Positions 44,657 through 55,318 of a DNA stretch of 64,000 bases are shown here, piece after piece. Made by a program: the position numbers and the translations under genes. The stretch's first letter is position 1. Every line of letters starts with the position of its first letter. The notes under the pieces are model-generated. The model did not search any database. It had not been told where the DNA came from and saw only the letters and a list, made by a program, of their open reading frames with translations. This stretch comes from Yponomeuta sedellus (Eukaryota; Arthropoda; Insecta; Lepidoptera; Yponomeutidae), in assembly GCA_934045075.1 (NCBI GenBank), contig OW203736.1, positions 3,268,591-3,332,590 of the forward strand. The letters run 5' to 3'.

Positions 44657-46926
44657 ATGAATACCATTGAAGAACTTGACATAGATTACTTGATTACATT
44701 GATACAGGAAAGGGAAATTATATGGGACAAGTCAAACGTAGATTTTAAAAATAAAAACTTAAAAACAAAAGCCTGGGAAGACATATCAAGTTTTATTTCC
44801 TGATTACGAGAATTTCACAGCTGAACGAAAAAACAAAGTTGGTGAGTTCACAGTACAGATATTTATGTTTTTTTTTTATTTAAGAGGGCTTTCAAGATTT
44901 TCTTGCACCGCCAATGCCGCGATCAGTACAAAATTAATATCTTGACACTCTAAAATTTTAAAACTAAGGGAATCTAGATTATCGTGAGTACTATTTTATT
45001 ACTTAGCTCAAAACTAACCTAGACTACGCTGAGTAGGTATAAAATTTTTTTTTTTACTAATCGCGGAATTGGCGGTGCAAGAAAATCTTGAAAACCCTCA
45101 TAATACAATTATACCTTATTTAGCTGGCAAGGCAGAGTTCCTCTAGTCATAAAATAGGTCGCATATTGCTGTCTTATCTCATTCGGTGCTGTCTGTTCTT
45201 CATGTGCGGGTTGTATTGGGAGAAATTCATCAACACTTATAGCAAATTTATCTCTTTGTCTAAAACCATCTCGATCAGCGACAAAATTGTGTAATACACA
45301 ACATGCTTTTATAATGTCAGTAGCGAAGTCATAGGACACGTCTATCGGTCTGTGAAAAATGCGCCATTTGTTAGCCATAATCCCAAAAGCGCATTCGACA
45401 TATCTTCTGGCTCTGCTTAGAGGGTAATTGAAAACCTTTTGTTGTATGTCGAGATTTTGACCGCCATATGGACGCATAATATGTTTGCTCAGTCCAAAAG
45501 CTTCGTCACCCACAAATACATACGGGGTTGGTATATTGCTACCAGAGAGTGGCTGGGGTTGAGGTAGTGGTAAGTTGTTGTTAATCATTAGCTCGTACAG
45601 TTTAGAATTTTGTAATATGGTTGAATCGCATTCTTTTCCGTATGCACCGATGTCGACAAATACGAATTTGTAATTTGAATCCACAATAGCTAGCAACACA
45701 ATCGAAAAAAAGGCTTTATAATTAAAAAAAAGTGAGCCACTATTTGCAGGATTACACACGCGGATGTTTTTGCCGTCGATGGCACCAACACAGTGAGAAA
45801 AATTTGCCTTTACATCAAAACCCCTCGCTATTGTTTGGAAACTTTCAGTTGTCAGTTCAAGGATGTTGTCTCGAAGAAGATTGGTCCATATAGCACGACA
45901 ACCTCTTTGTATCATATATGCAATAGTAGATTTTCTCCGTTTGAATTTGAAATGTAAATCAGTTATTGAATTTCCACTTCCTAGGTATCTGAAACGAAAA
46001 TAATTATTATAATATGCATTTATGAGATAGATAGATACCCGAAAAAAAATACTGACATATTCAGACATCGATAGCAAATAACTTTCTCTATGTAACCAAT
46101 TAATTCTGGAATCGCGAAAAAAATAGCAGCTGTTGCATACATTTTGATTCAGTAGGTATTGCTTTTTGTATGTAACAGCTGTTATATTTTCACGATTCCA
46201 GAGTCGGTCACATAGTGTTTGTTAACGATATCTGAATATGTCATTAAATTTTATCGAGTAATTCACTATGTATAAATTATTAAATCATGTTTACTATTGG
46301 TTTTGCAGGTAATGATTTAATAAAGAAATGGAGAAGTGTAAAAGATAATTACTTCAGATATTCAAAAAAATTAAAAGAAGCCCGAGTCCAAATCGGACTC
46401 GGGCGCTACGAAACTGAAGAAGTATCATTTATACAATCAACTTCTTTTTTTGAGAAAAGTGGAACAAAATGCCACCGAATCTAGCTTAGACTCGCCTAGA
46501 GAAATCAACAATGAATCTACGTCTACAAATGATGACATTACCACAGACAACACTCCGCGCTATGTTCCAGTCGCGCGCAAAAGGGCAATGCAAATGGATG
46601 AGTTTGAAAGAGAAGGACTAAAACTTCTCAAGGAGCCGGAAAATCGCCATATGTCCTTTTTCAGAGCTATATTGCCATCTATTCAAGAATTTTCCGACCG
46701 AGAAACTCTCCGTTTCCAAAGTAAAGTTATAAAAATTATAGATGAAATGCGGTATGGACAAACATCATCATATGTGAGTGGCCCATCAACGTCTCACCAA
46801 CCATCATATGGGTATCAAACAGCAAATTTTCAAAGTACATACATTTCTGATTATAATAATTCAATTACATCTCCAGAAACATCTCAAGCAAGTGAAGAAA
46901 CTGAATACGATTTTTCTAATTTGTAA
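44657..46926 (+). pseudogene. Harbinger accessory MADF/BESS-type protein, frameshifted
   Basis: Exon 1 44657-44841 starts LDIDYLITLIQEREIIWDKS and, after a one-base shift near 44795, continues FPDYENFTAERKNKV to a GTGAGT donor. Exon 2 begins at 46309 (NDLIKKWRSVKDNYFRYSKK), completing a MADF domain. A second shift near 46450 leads to a 158-codon frame with a BESS-like helix (HMSFFRAILPSIQEFSDRE) ending at 46926. Exon 2 lies inside the transposase intron on the opposite strand, and transposase exon 2 lies inside this gene's intron. Confidence 0.78.
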
Positions 46927-47362
46927 TTACTGGATGATATCTCTCTTAAATAATGTCTAAATTTAAAATTATGACAATTGCTGATTATTTGTGAGTTGAT
47001 TACTAATTAAACAAACCAAAAAAACTGTTATATTTTTATTACAAAAATATATTTATATAGTTACCTTAAAGTAATTCCCAGCATTTCTACTGGTTCCACT
47101 GGATTCCTCATATTATTATAGTTTTTTCGTAGGTGTGGTTCTAAGGACTTCAATAAACATTCGAAGCTGGATACACTCATTCTAAAAAAAATATAAAACT
47201 TCTTTTCGTCTAATAGCAACTCCCGATATTCTAAAAAAAAAACTGTCCATCACGATTTCTTAATGAAATGAAAGGACTGATCCAGTACCGTTTTGTGATC
47301 TTGCGTCGATTTCGGCGGTGACGTAGTAATAGGAGCAATGCTAGACGTCTTTTCCGATCCAT
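45109..47362 (-). pseudogene. Harbinger transposase (DDE_Tnp_4), one indel
   Basis: Exon 1 47362-47065 (MDRKRRLALLLLLRHRRNRR…) and exon 2 45988-45109 join at GT-AG sites completing an Arg codon (ITLR|YLGSG), exactly as in the intact element at 19.3-22.5 kb. The exon sum, 1,178 nt, is not a multiple of three; the shift is in the A/T-run at 47231-47242. Exon 2 is open and contains Asp in GAIDGKNIRVC, Asp in FVGDEAFGLS and Glu in RRYVECAFGIM. A single homopolymer indel may also be an assembly error. Confidence 0.85.
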
Positions 47363-47677
47363 GATTTGCTATAGACCGACTGCGAATTTTTTTCAAAATG
47401 CTTGCCGCAACTGTGCGTCGCCGCTGCGCCGACGGAACGTTAACCCTTGATGGGGCAAGGGTAACATTATTCCCACATTATGTTTCGTGTTCTAAATGGT
47501 CAAGAGGCAAACAGTTCCCACAAAATGTCACTGTCACTTATTTTTGGTTAAGTTAATCCGTGGTACGTGCCGAAAAGTACACCGAAAACGAAACGCAACA
47601 AAAAAAAAGTATGTCAAAAATAAAGAGGGAAAGAATTCTTGTCGAAAGCCGGTGATCGGAGTGTTTTTATTGAAATA

Positions 47678-49856
47678 ATGTCGAGAAAAAATGCGGTAAG
47701 TGCTTGTTTATGACTATTTTCATTACATTTTGAGTCAGTCTACTAGGTGACTTCTTCTCTTAGTCAAAGTAACAAAATCATTCTGAGTTTTAGATGTTGA
47801 AAGTATGTGGGAAATATATACATGTTGTCCATTTAGATTTCAGTAATTAATATCTATGTGGGAAAACTGTTTCCATGATAGCTTCTTAGCTCACAGTTTT
47901 GTGTGTTTTATTTCAGAAACCTCTTCGTGATGCAGACATTGAACATCAGTTATCGCTCTTACTTCAGTCGTCAGAAGGTGAAGAATGTGATGATGACACA
48001 ACTGGCTCCTGTGCCACAGATTTTTACGACGCAGATTTTGACCAACGAATAAATGAAATCCAAAATTTGTCTAGTGAAGAATTACATAGTATATTGGTGG
48101 GTGAGTCTGACTTTTCTTCGATACATGATGAGACAAACTGTCCTGAACTTGGCTCAACAACCTCACCTTCACTATCACACGAACAACAAGTCCAAGATTG
48201 TATGTCTCTCCCAGTTCAAGATGCTAGTATGCCAGAATCAACAACAATCACTGCTTCAATATCACATAATGTGGCAATGACTGAAAACCAACATGCAGAA
48301 CAAACCTCATCATTTCGTAGAGACAATTTTTGTCAATTACAAACTAAACGAAGAGGTCTTTCACAGCTGCAAATGGTAATTTTCCTAGTTTTCAAAGAGA
48401 AATGAAAGTTAAAAAAAATTACACCAACAGAAGCCAACCAGTGGACTACTTCAATGATTATTTTCCAGAAGACTTGTTGGATGTTATTGTTCAAAACACA
48501 AATATTTATGCGAGTCACACTCATTCTAAAACATGGACAGTTGTAACAAAAGCGGAGATGAAAGCATACTTTGGTATGATTATACTTATGAGCATCAATC
48601 CTTTAGCGGATGTAACTTCCTATTGGTCGACAGATGATTTTTTTCAAAACCCAGTCATTAGCAGAGTTATGCCACTTAAAAGATTTAAAAAATTTTGCCA
48701 AAACCTCCATATTTCTGACATTACCAGTGAAGCTCCACGGAACTCCCCAAATTATGATAAATTGGCAAAAATTAAACCAGCCATTGAAATTCTGAACAAT
48801 TGTTTCAAGGAAAATGTAGAAGTATCAGAATTTTATTCCATTGATGAAAGCATGATCCGTTTCAAAGGCCGTAGTCATATGAAACAATACATGCCGAAAA
48901 AACCAATCAAACGTGGCTATAAATGCTGGGTAAGAGCAGATTCTTATACAGGATATATGTATGAATTTCAGTTCTATACTGGCAAGGTTGAGAGTGGAAC
49001 AGAAGAAAATCTAGGAGCTAGAGTCGTAATGGACTTGTGTGAATCCTTACCAAGCCATACCCTTGTGGCGTTTGACAACTTTTTCACTAGCCTTCCATTG
49101 ATGGAAATTTTATTTGAAAAGGATATTTATTCTGTCGGAACAATAAGAATAAACAGGAAGGGCTTACCAGATTTGATAACAGGAAAAAATCTAAGCAGGG
49201 AAACAAAGAAAGAAACATCACTGAAACCTGGAGAATTTCTGTATCAGTGTGATGCACCAATATCAGTAGTGAAATGGAAGGATACTAAAGATGTATATGT
49301 GGCAAGCACTGCATTTGATCCTCGGGCAGTGGAGTTGATAGAGAGGAAACAGAAAGATGAAAGATGAAAGAAAGAAACACTCTCTATAAAAAAGTATACA
49401 CAATTTATGGGAGGGGTTGATCATTTTGATCATTATAGGGCATCATACCCTCTTGGTTGTAAGTCTCACAAAAATTGGCACCGCCTCTTTTGGTTCTTGC
49501 TTGAAGCGGCTGTCATAAATGCATACATTGTGTATATGACATCTCATTCTATGAGGAGAAATACACATAAAGAATTCCGCCTGCTATTAGGTAGGGGCCT
49601 TATAAACCATTTCTCATCAAGAAAATGCCAAGCATCAGTCTTCAAAACCAAAAAAGGAGGTGCCAACTCAGTTCCTGAAGAAGTTCGGACGGCAAACATT
49701 GGCGTACATATGCCTCAACTGGCAAAATTTAGAAGATGCAGAATGTGCAGCACCCGAGCTAAAGAACAAAGAACTAAATATATCTGTAAAGTTTGCAAAG
49801 TACCTTTGTGTGCTGCCCCTTGTTTTTCTAATTTTCATAATAAAACACAAGTCTAA
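47678..49856 (+). pseudogene. piggyBac transposase, one nonsense codon and one shift
   Basis: Exon 1 47678-47695 (MSRKNA) splices to 47917. The acidic N-terminus is followed by a frame change near 48380, which may be a frameshift or an unrecognised intron. Then the core: Asp in FYSIDESMIRFKGR, Asp in TLVAFDNFFTSLP and Asp in FMGGVDHFDHY. A TGA at 49365-49367 interrupts the frame between the second and third Asp, next to a short AAAGATG duplication. The C-terminal Cys-rich domain (CRMCSTRAKEQ…CKVCKVPLCAAPCFSNFH) is intact and ends at 49856. Otherwise full-length and young. Confidence 0.87.
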
Positions 49857-50077
49857 TTTTCCGATTTAATTTTCTGTTTTATTTATAATACCTATTCTGT
49901 ATTATAATTTATTCAAATAGGTTTTATCTCTTACAAAGTAAAATATGTGCGTAATATATTTCCCACCAGTGTGGAAATAATTTCCCTCGTAGCACTCAAA
50001 CTTCATATTGAAAAGGGGCAAGGGGAAGTATTTTCCAACACGTTTTTTTGAAAAACTAAAAATACCTAAATGTATTC
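49857..50077. other. piggyBac 3' region up to the nested MULE
   Basis: Non-coding. Bases 50070-50077 (ATGTATTC) are the left target duplication of MULE-3; 61422-61429 is the other copy. Confidence 0.6.
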
Positions 50078-50570
50078 CCTTTGTTCCCAACGAGTCACAC
50101 CCCAACGAGTAACAGTGTGACTGGTTGGGAATATTTTTTGTAAAAATTCCCAACCAGTCACACTGTGACTCGTTGGGATTTTTTTTTCCCCAACCAGTAA
50201 GGGCCGGGACACATAAACACGATACCACGTCGTGTCGTACCACGATGCGGCGTCGTTTCACGATGCGACGTTGCATCGTGGGAATCTACGACGAGCATCG
50301 TAAAAAACTACGCAGCGACATCGTAACGTGCCACGATACCACACCCTCGACAGGGGTGTGACTCGTTGGGAATAATTTATTCCCAACCAGTCATACTGTT
50401 ACTCGTTGGCAAGGGGAAGTATTTTCCAACACGTTTTTTTGAAAAACTAAAAATACCTAAATGTATTCCCTTTGTTCCCAACGAGTCACACCCCAACGAG
50501 TAACAGTGTGACTGGTTGGTAATATTTTTTGTAAAAATTCCCAACCAGTCACACTGTGACTCGTTGGGAA
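50017..50570. repeat. Local tandem duplication across the MULE-3 left end
   Basis: About 163 bp (50017-50179: piggyBac flank, target duplication and first ~100 bp of MULE-3) reappear at 50408-50570, an offset of 391 bp. A second copy of the Harbinger-MITE left end (50201 and again about 50611) belongs to the same rearrangement. Confidence 0.8.
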
Positions 50571-50931
50571 TTTAAAATTCCCAACGAGTCACACCCCCAA
50601 CAGGGGTGTTAGGGCCGGGACACATAAACACGATACGACGTCGTGTCGTACCACGATGCGGCGTCGTTTCACGATGCGACGTCGCGTCGTGGGAATCTAC
50701 GACGAGCATCGTAAAAAACTACGCCGCGACATCGAAACGTGCCACGATACACGGCACGACGTCGCGTCGTAGAAACTCACGATGCGTTCCTGTGTTCAGG
50801 TCAGTTGTTATTCAAAATTCAAAGATGACGGACGCTATTGAGGTCGATCATTTAATAACGCTAGTTGAGCAGAGTCCCGTATTATGGGACAAAACATCTG
50901 AAGAATATAAGAATTTTATGTGTCCCGGCCC
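50201..50931. mobile_element. Harbinger MITE with a MADF remnant
   Basis: Ends GGGCCGGGACACATAAACAC and …ATGTGTCCCGGCCC, flanked by TAA (50198-50200, 50932-50934) at a site that is unoccupied in MULE-2 (35233-35240, CCAGTAACACCCC). The interior is an array of CACGATGCGACGTCG palindromes. From 50825 it encodes the first ~30 residues of a MADF domain (MTDAIEVDHLITLVEQS). A segment of MULE end is duplicated inside it. Confidence 0.85.
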
Positions 50932-52482
50932 TAACACCCCTGTTGGGGGTGTGACTCGTTGGGAATTTTAAATTCCCAACGAGTCACACCTGTCTAGAGC
51001 TAGTCTACATCAATGGACCTTCACTCTTATGATCAACCTCTGTATCGCGATCGATATTCACATCGCGATACAGAGGTTGATCATAAGAGTGAGACAGGTA
51101 GATCCAGGAAGTGAGCCTTCCTGTTCTTCGAACAAAGTGTGTCAAGTTGAGAGAAAATATATAACTTTCATAAACCAGTAGGTTTATATATTGAGGTTGT
51201 ATTTTTTTAGTTTGCTATAATTGGGTCCCTATATTATTCATTTTGCTGAATGACGATATCATCCTAACGTCCACAGTATAGACCGATAAAAAATAGATGT
51301 ACTAGTTTTCGGTAAGTATATAAACGGTCGCCGCCAAAGCGAAATACTTACTTACTTAACTTGCTTTGTAATATCATGTTTGCTTAGTCACTAGTTTTCA
51401 TAAATATTAAATAAATTAAATTAAATACGAAGTACTTTGTTTTCCAAGAAACAATACCTAGATAATCAACGGTTTGTGCTTTAGTCGGATTTTTTTTTTC
51501 CTTGTCGTATATACTTGTAATTTTTTCTCAAGAAAACACACAAAATTTTGAAATGGGCTTCATAAAAAATAATTAAACGAGTGTGTTTAATTATAAAAAA
51601 ACGGTTTTTTATACGTTTAAAATTGGGTACAATTGGAAATCCAGATTTAAAATTGGACGCACTCATTGTTTTATTCATTTGGTAAAGTACATGGATCTCC
51701 ACTTTTTGGTACCGTTAATTTTATTTATTGTTTATGCGGTATATGTTTACCTATATGCCGCGCAACAACTAATTGAGTGTCCATTTGAAACTTTTTGGTT
51801 GTTGATAACTTTTTGTGATTTATTACCTTTGTTAAAGATGTACTTTGTAGACTGACTTCTTATGTAAAAGTTTTTATTATTCCGACTCTAATCTGGAAGC
51901 AACATGAATGTCAAGCGTGACAGCGCGTTTAAAAACAAGGCTGATTAATATAACTTTAGAATAATATTGCATTATATTATCATTTATATCAGAAGCTAGC
52001 AAATACCTACTTTGATGCTTGATTGTGGTATTGTCAAGTGCTATGCTAGACTTTGCGAGGACAAACCTATAAAGCGTACTTTTAATATTAAAATGTTATT
52101 ATAATAATTATGATTGTGATACATACCGAAATATTCAAGTCATGTTTTAAGTAAATAGGTCTATGCTATATTTTATTTACACTATTTTTATTTTTAATGC
52201 ACTAACCCGTGCTAAGGAACAAATTTAAAAACCTATTTAGAGTGTAATAGTATAAGAAATCTATAACCAATACGTATGTGACTCCTATTTAAGATTGTGT
52301 ATCCGAATAAATGAGACAGTTATTCTCGAGCAGTCAGAACGTTTTATTGTATACAAACACCCGTCCTTACATGGCGACCCTTTGCCATATTCGGATTTGG
52401 ATCCGCGCTCGCGCTCCTCGACTATTAGTAACGCAGTAAAATAATGTAAATACCGTAATACCCGTTTGCAACTGAATCAAAA

Positions 52483-52809
52483 ATGTGCAACTCAAAAACC
52501 GAAAGAAAGGAAGAAGTCTTCATCAACCAGAATGGAGCCGGCAATTCAGCGAGCACAGAACAGCTGCAATACCATATCTCAGCTATCAGCACCGTGATGA
52601 TGATAATCCTCGCTCTACTTCTTATCGCGGCCATCTTCTTCTTCTACAAGTGCTACAGAAACTGCCACCATACTTGGATTAACAACCAAATGCTTCGCCA
52701 AAACCTGCGACGTTCGTTCTCCGTGCATCGAACTAGTGCACCGCCAGTGACTTGTTCTTCATGCGGCAACAATCCACGGTCCGGAGACGATCTACAGATG
52801 AAACCATGA
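52483..52809 (+). CDS. Small membrane-anchored ORF upstream of gag
   Basis: 108 codons with its own ATG, ahead of gag. Polar N-terminus, then a hydrophobic segment at about residues 38-58 (STVMMIILALLLIAAIFFFY), then a basic tail (CYRNCHHTW … NLRRSFSVHR). I recall similar short ORFs before gag in insect 412/mdg1-type elements; function unknown to me. It stayed open in an element that lost most of pol. Confidence 0.6.
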   Translation: MCNSKTERKEEVFINQNGAGNSASTEQLQYHISAISTVMMIILALLLIAAIFFFYKCYRNCHHTWINNQMLRQNLRRSFSVHRTSAPPVTCSSCGNNPRSGDDLQMKP

Positions 52810-52977
52810 GTGTAACCAAAGTGTAACGAAGTGTAACCAAAGTGTGTAAAATTAAAAAATAGTATGTGAAGGTATTATTGTTCAAGTGTTAAAGGAACTT
52901 AATTGAGGTATGGTTATATTATAGTCTTATTATGCTATTGGAAACATAAAATAAAATTTTACGAGTAATAATGGGCT

Positions 52978-54153
52978 ATGGCCGAAGATCTTAGTATTAT
53001 ATTAGTAAAGTTAAAATCGATAAGAGATAATTTAGTGAAGTTGAGTTATGAAAAAAGGACACTCGAACGTTTACGAGGAAAGCTAAATGAGGCTAATACA
53101 GTGTATGAGGAATATAAATTGTTGATTATAGAAATTGAAAAACAAATAGCTAGTAAGAAATTAAGTGGGGAAAATTTAACATTGATAAAAAAATATTGTG
53201 AGAGGGTAAAAGAGTTAATTAATTTTATAAGAGATTTTTGTAACAAAACCTATAGGGAAGCGAGCACATCAGATTTAAAATTGAGTCACAGTGAAAAGTC
53301 CAAAATGGAGTTTGATTTAAAAACTGCACTTAGTTTATTGCCAGTTTTGAACAATGACGACGCGACTACTAAACAACTTATTGACGGGGTGGAATATTAC
53401 GCATCTATTTTGAGTAGCCAGCAATGCAAGACAAATTTGATTAATTTTGTTTTGAAAAGTAGACTGAGTCAGGCTGCAAAATTGAAGTTAAAAACCAGTT
53501 ACAATACTGTTCAGGAACTGATATCGGATATGCGGAGTATTCTTTTGCCTAAAAAGAGCCCAGTAGCATTGCAGAATAAACTACAAACCTTGCGTCAAGA
53601 TCAAAGGTCAATAGACGAGTTTGGTAAGGAACTTTCAGAGTTGTTTATGGACCTCACTATTTCTCAAGCAGACGGAAAAGTGGAAAGTCTCAATATTTTA
53701 CAGCCTCTAAATGAAAAACAGGCGATCAAGCGATTCGCTGACGGATTACGTAATAGGAGACTAGGTACAATAATAGCTGCCCGAAATTTTGACTCATTAA
53801 GAGATGCTATTCAGGTAGCAATCGACGAGGACACAACGGCAACACCAACTGGTAATATTATGACTTTTCATAGAGGACAAAAAAGTTTCAGAGGTTCGCG
53901 CCGAGGAAGCAGTAGCCGTGCATACAACGCCCCAGTTCGTGGAAGAGGTTACCATAACTACCAAAACCGGTTTCATCGCGGTGGTTCGTCCACGTTCCAT
54001 CGTGGCCGAGGTGGTAATCAGCAGTATGGACGAGGTCAGTCTTCACCGTTCAGAGGTAGGTACACGAATTTTGACAGAAATACCTACCAACATTCAGGAC
54101 GAAACGGACAGATAAACACAATGAGCGGAGACAGCAACAATTACTACACTTAA
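52978..54153 (+). CDS. gypsy Gag protein, intact
   Basis: 391 codons. A predicted coiled coil (about residues 20-60) and helical capsid-like region (residues 110-280, …LKLKTSYNTVQELISDMRS, SIDEFGKELSELFMDLT) resemble retrotransposon Gag. The C-terminus has Arg/Gly-rich repeats (FRGSRRGSSSRAY, GRGYHNYQNRFHRGG) instead of a zinc knuckle, presumably for RNA binding. The frame is undisturbed although pol is deleted. Confidence 0.8.
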   Translation: MAEDLSIILVKLKSIRDNLVKLSYEKRTLERLRGKLNEANTVYEEYKLLIIEIEKQIASKKLSGENLTLIKKYCERVKELINFIRDFCNKTYREASTSDLKLSHSEKSKMEFDLKTALSLLPVLNNDDATTKQLIDGVEYYASILSSQQCKTNLINFVLKSRLSQAAKLKLKTSYNTVQELISDMRSILLPKKSPVALQNKLQTLRQDQRSIDEFGKELSELFMDLTISQADGKVESLNILQPLNEKQAIKRFADGLRNRRLGTIIAARNFDSLRDAIQVAIDEDTTATPTGNIMTFHRGQKSFRGSRRGSSSRAYNAPVRGRGYHNYQNRFHRGGSSTFHRGRGGNQQYGRGQSSPFRGRYTNFDRNTYQHSGRNGQINTMSGDSNNYYT

Positions 54154-54703
54154 CTCTACAGCGTATCATCATCAAACTATTGGTTCTCTAGAAAATACAC
54201 ACAAAAATTTAGGTAACTACTTACGGATGCAGGCAGATAATCACATGGGATCATGGAGCACGTGGCTTTCCTTTTGGTGTTTTTCTTATAACACTTCAGT
54301 TCATACAGTGACACAGTATACCCCTTTTGAACTAGTTTTTGGCAAGAAATGCAACATTCCATCAAATTTAACTAAAGATAAAGTAGATCCACTTTACAAT
54401 TGTGATAATTACCCGCTAGAATTAAAGTACAGAATTCAAACAGCTCAAAAGGAAGCACGACAAAATTTAGTAGACAGTAAAATAAAAAGAAAACTGAAAT
54501 ATGACCAAAATAGCAATAGCGTAACATACAATAAAGGAGATTTGATTTTAGTAAAAAATGAAACTGGTAACAAACTACAGAGAATTTATAATGGACCTTA
54601 CGAAGTTATTAAAGATGTAGCTCCAAACGTCGAAATTGCAAAACACGGTAAAATAGATTTAGTTCATAAAAATAGAACAAAATTATATAATCAACCTAGT
54701 TAA
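54154..54703 (+). pseudogene. Integrase C-terminal remnant of the deleted gypsy element
   Basis: Resumes near the end of the integrase core (TAYHHQTIGSLENTHKNL) and continues as FELVFGKKCNIPSNL … GDLILVKNETGNKLQRIYNGPYEV to the stop at 54703. The catalytic Asp residues are absent; only the region around the last catalytic Glu and the C-terminal domain remain. Confidence 0.85.
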
Positions 54704-55318
54704 GTTGCATTTATTGTATAGTACTAAAATAAAATTAACTTATGGTTATTTTATTTTACTTTTTCGGGTAAGGTGTAATAGTATAAGAAATCTATAACCA
54801 ATACGTATGTGACTCCTATTTAAGATTGTGTATCCGAATAAATGAGACAGTTATTCTCGAGCAGTCAGAACGTTTTATTGTATACAAACACCCGTCCTTA
54901 CAAGAGGCTAAAAATTTCCCGGCATGGGTGAAATTTTTAGCCTCTAAATAGGTTTTTAAATATATTTTATTTGTTGATTTATAATGATTGTAATAATAAA
55001 CCTTCGATAAATGCAAGGTAATATTGTGGCAACATTGTAATTATCGTTCACTCACGGGCACGATGGATTTCCATCGATTGACCGCTCACTCATTCAATTC
55101 AATCATTCACTCGGTAACTCGGTCAATCGTTCTTCTCTCCGCTACGTCTGTGACAGCAGGACGTGCTCGTGGGATTTTTGGTTATAAAGAGACGCTATAA
55201 CCTCAGGTGAATAGGAAACTATTTCTGATTGTCATTGTATTTGCTGTTGTGTGCTGGTGTGAAATAAAAGCCTTAATTTTGTAAAGAGACTGACGTTATT
55301 GACGCCGCCATCCTCTAA

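Larger units (their letters stand above)
52243..54902 (+). mobile_element. Deleted gypsy retrotransposon with identical 129-bp LTRs
   Basis: LTRs 52243-52371 and 54774-54902 (TGTAATAG…CTTACA) read identical. AGAG is duplicated at 52239-52242 and 54903-54906. The primer-binding site starts TGGCGACCC right after the left LTR, resembling the tRNA-Arg-type site of the mdg1/412 group. It keeps a small membrane ORF, gag and the integrase tail; protease, reverse transcriptase and RNase H are deleted, so it needs help in trans. Confidence 0.9.
52179..54960 (+). mobile_element. Second copy of the tRNA-like retroposon, split by a gypsy element
   Basis: The head ACTATTTTTATTTTTAATGC and the tail …CTCTAAATAGGTTTTTAAA are flanked by TATATTTTATTT at 52167-52178 and 54961-54972. 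The middle is rearranged relative to 8903-9219: the tail segment is present in both orientations and only CCCGGCATGGG of the tRNA-like module remains. Confidence 0.7.

Noticed and set aside
52425..52634. Minus-strand frame opposite the small membrane ORF
   Set aside because: Antisense shadow; the plus-strand frame has its own ATG, a hydrophobic segment and a position directly ahead of gag.
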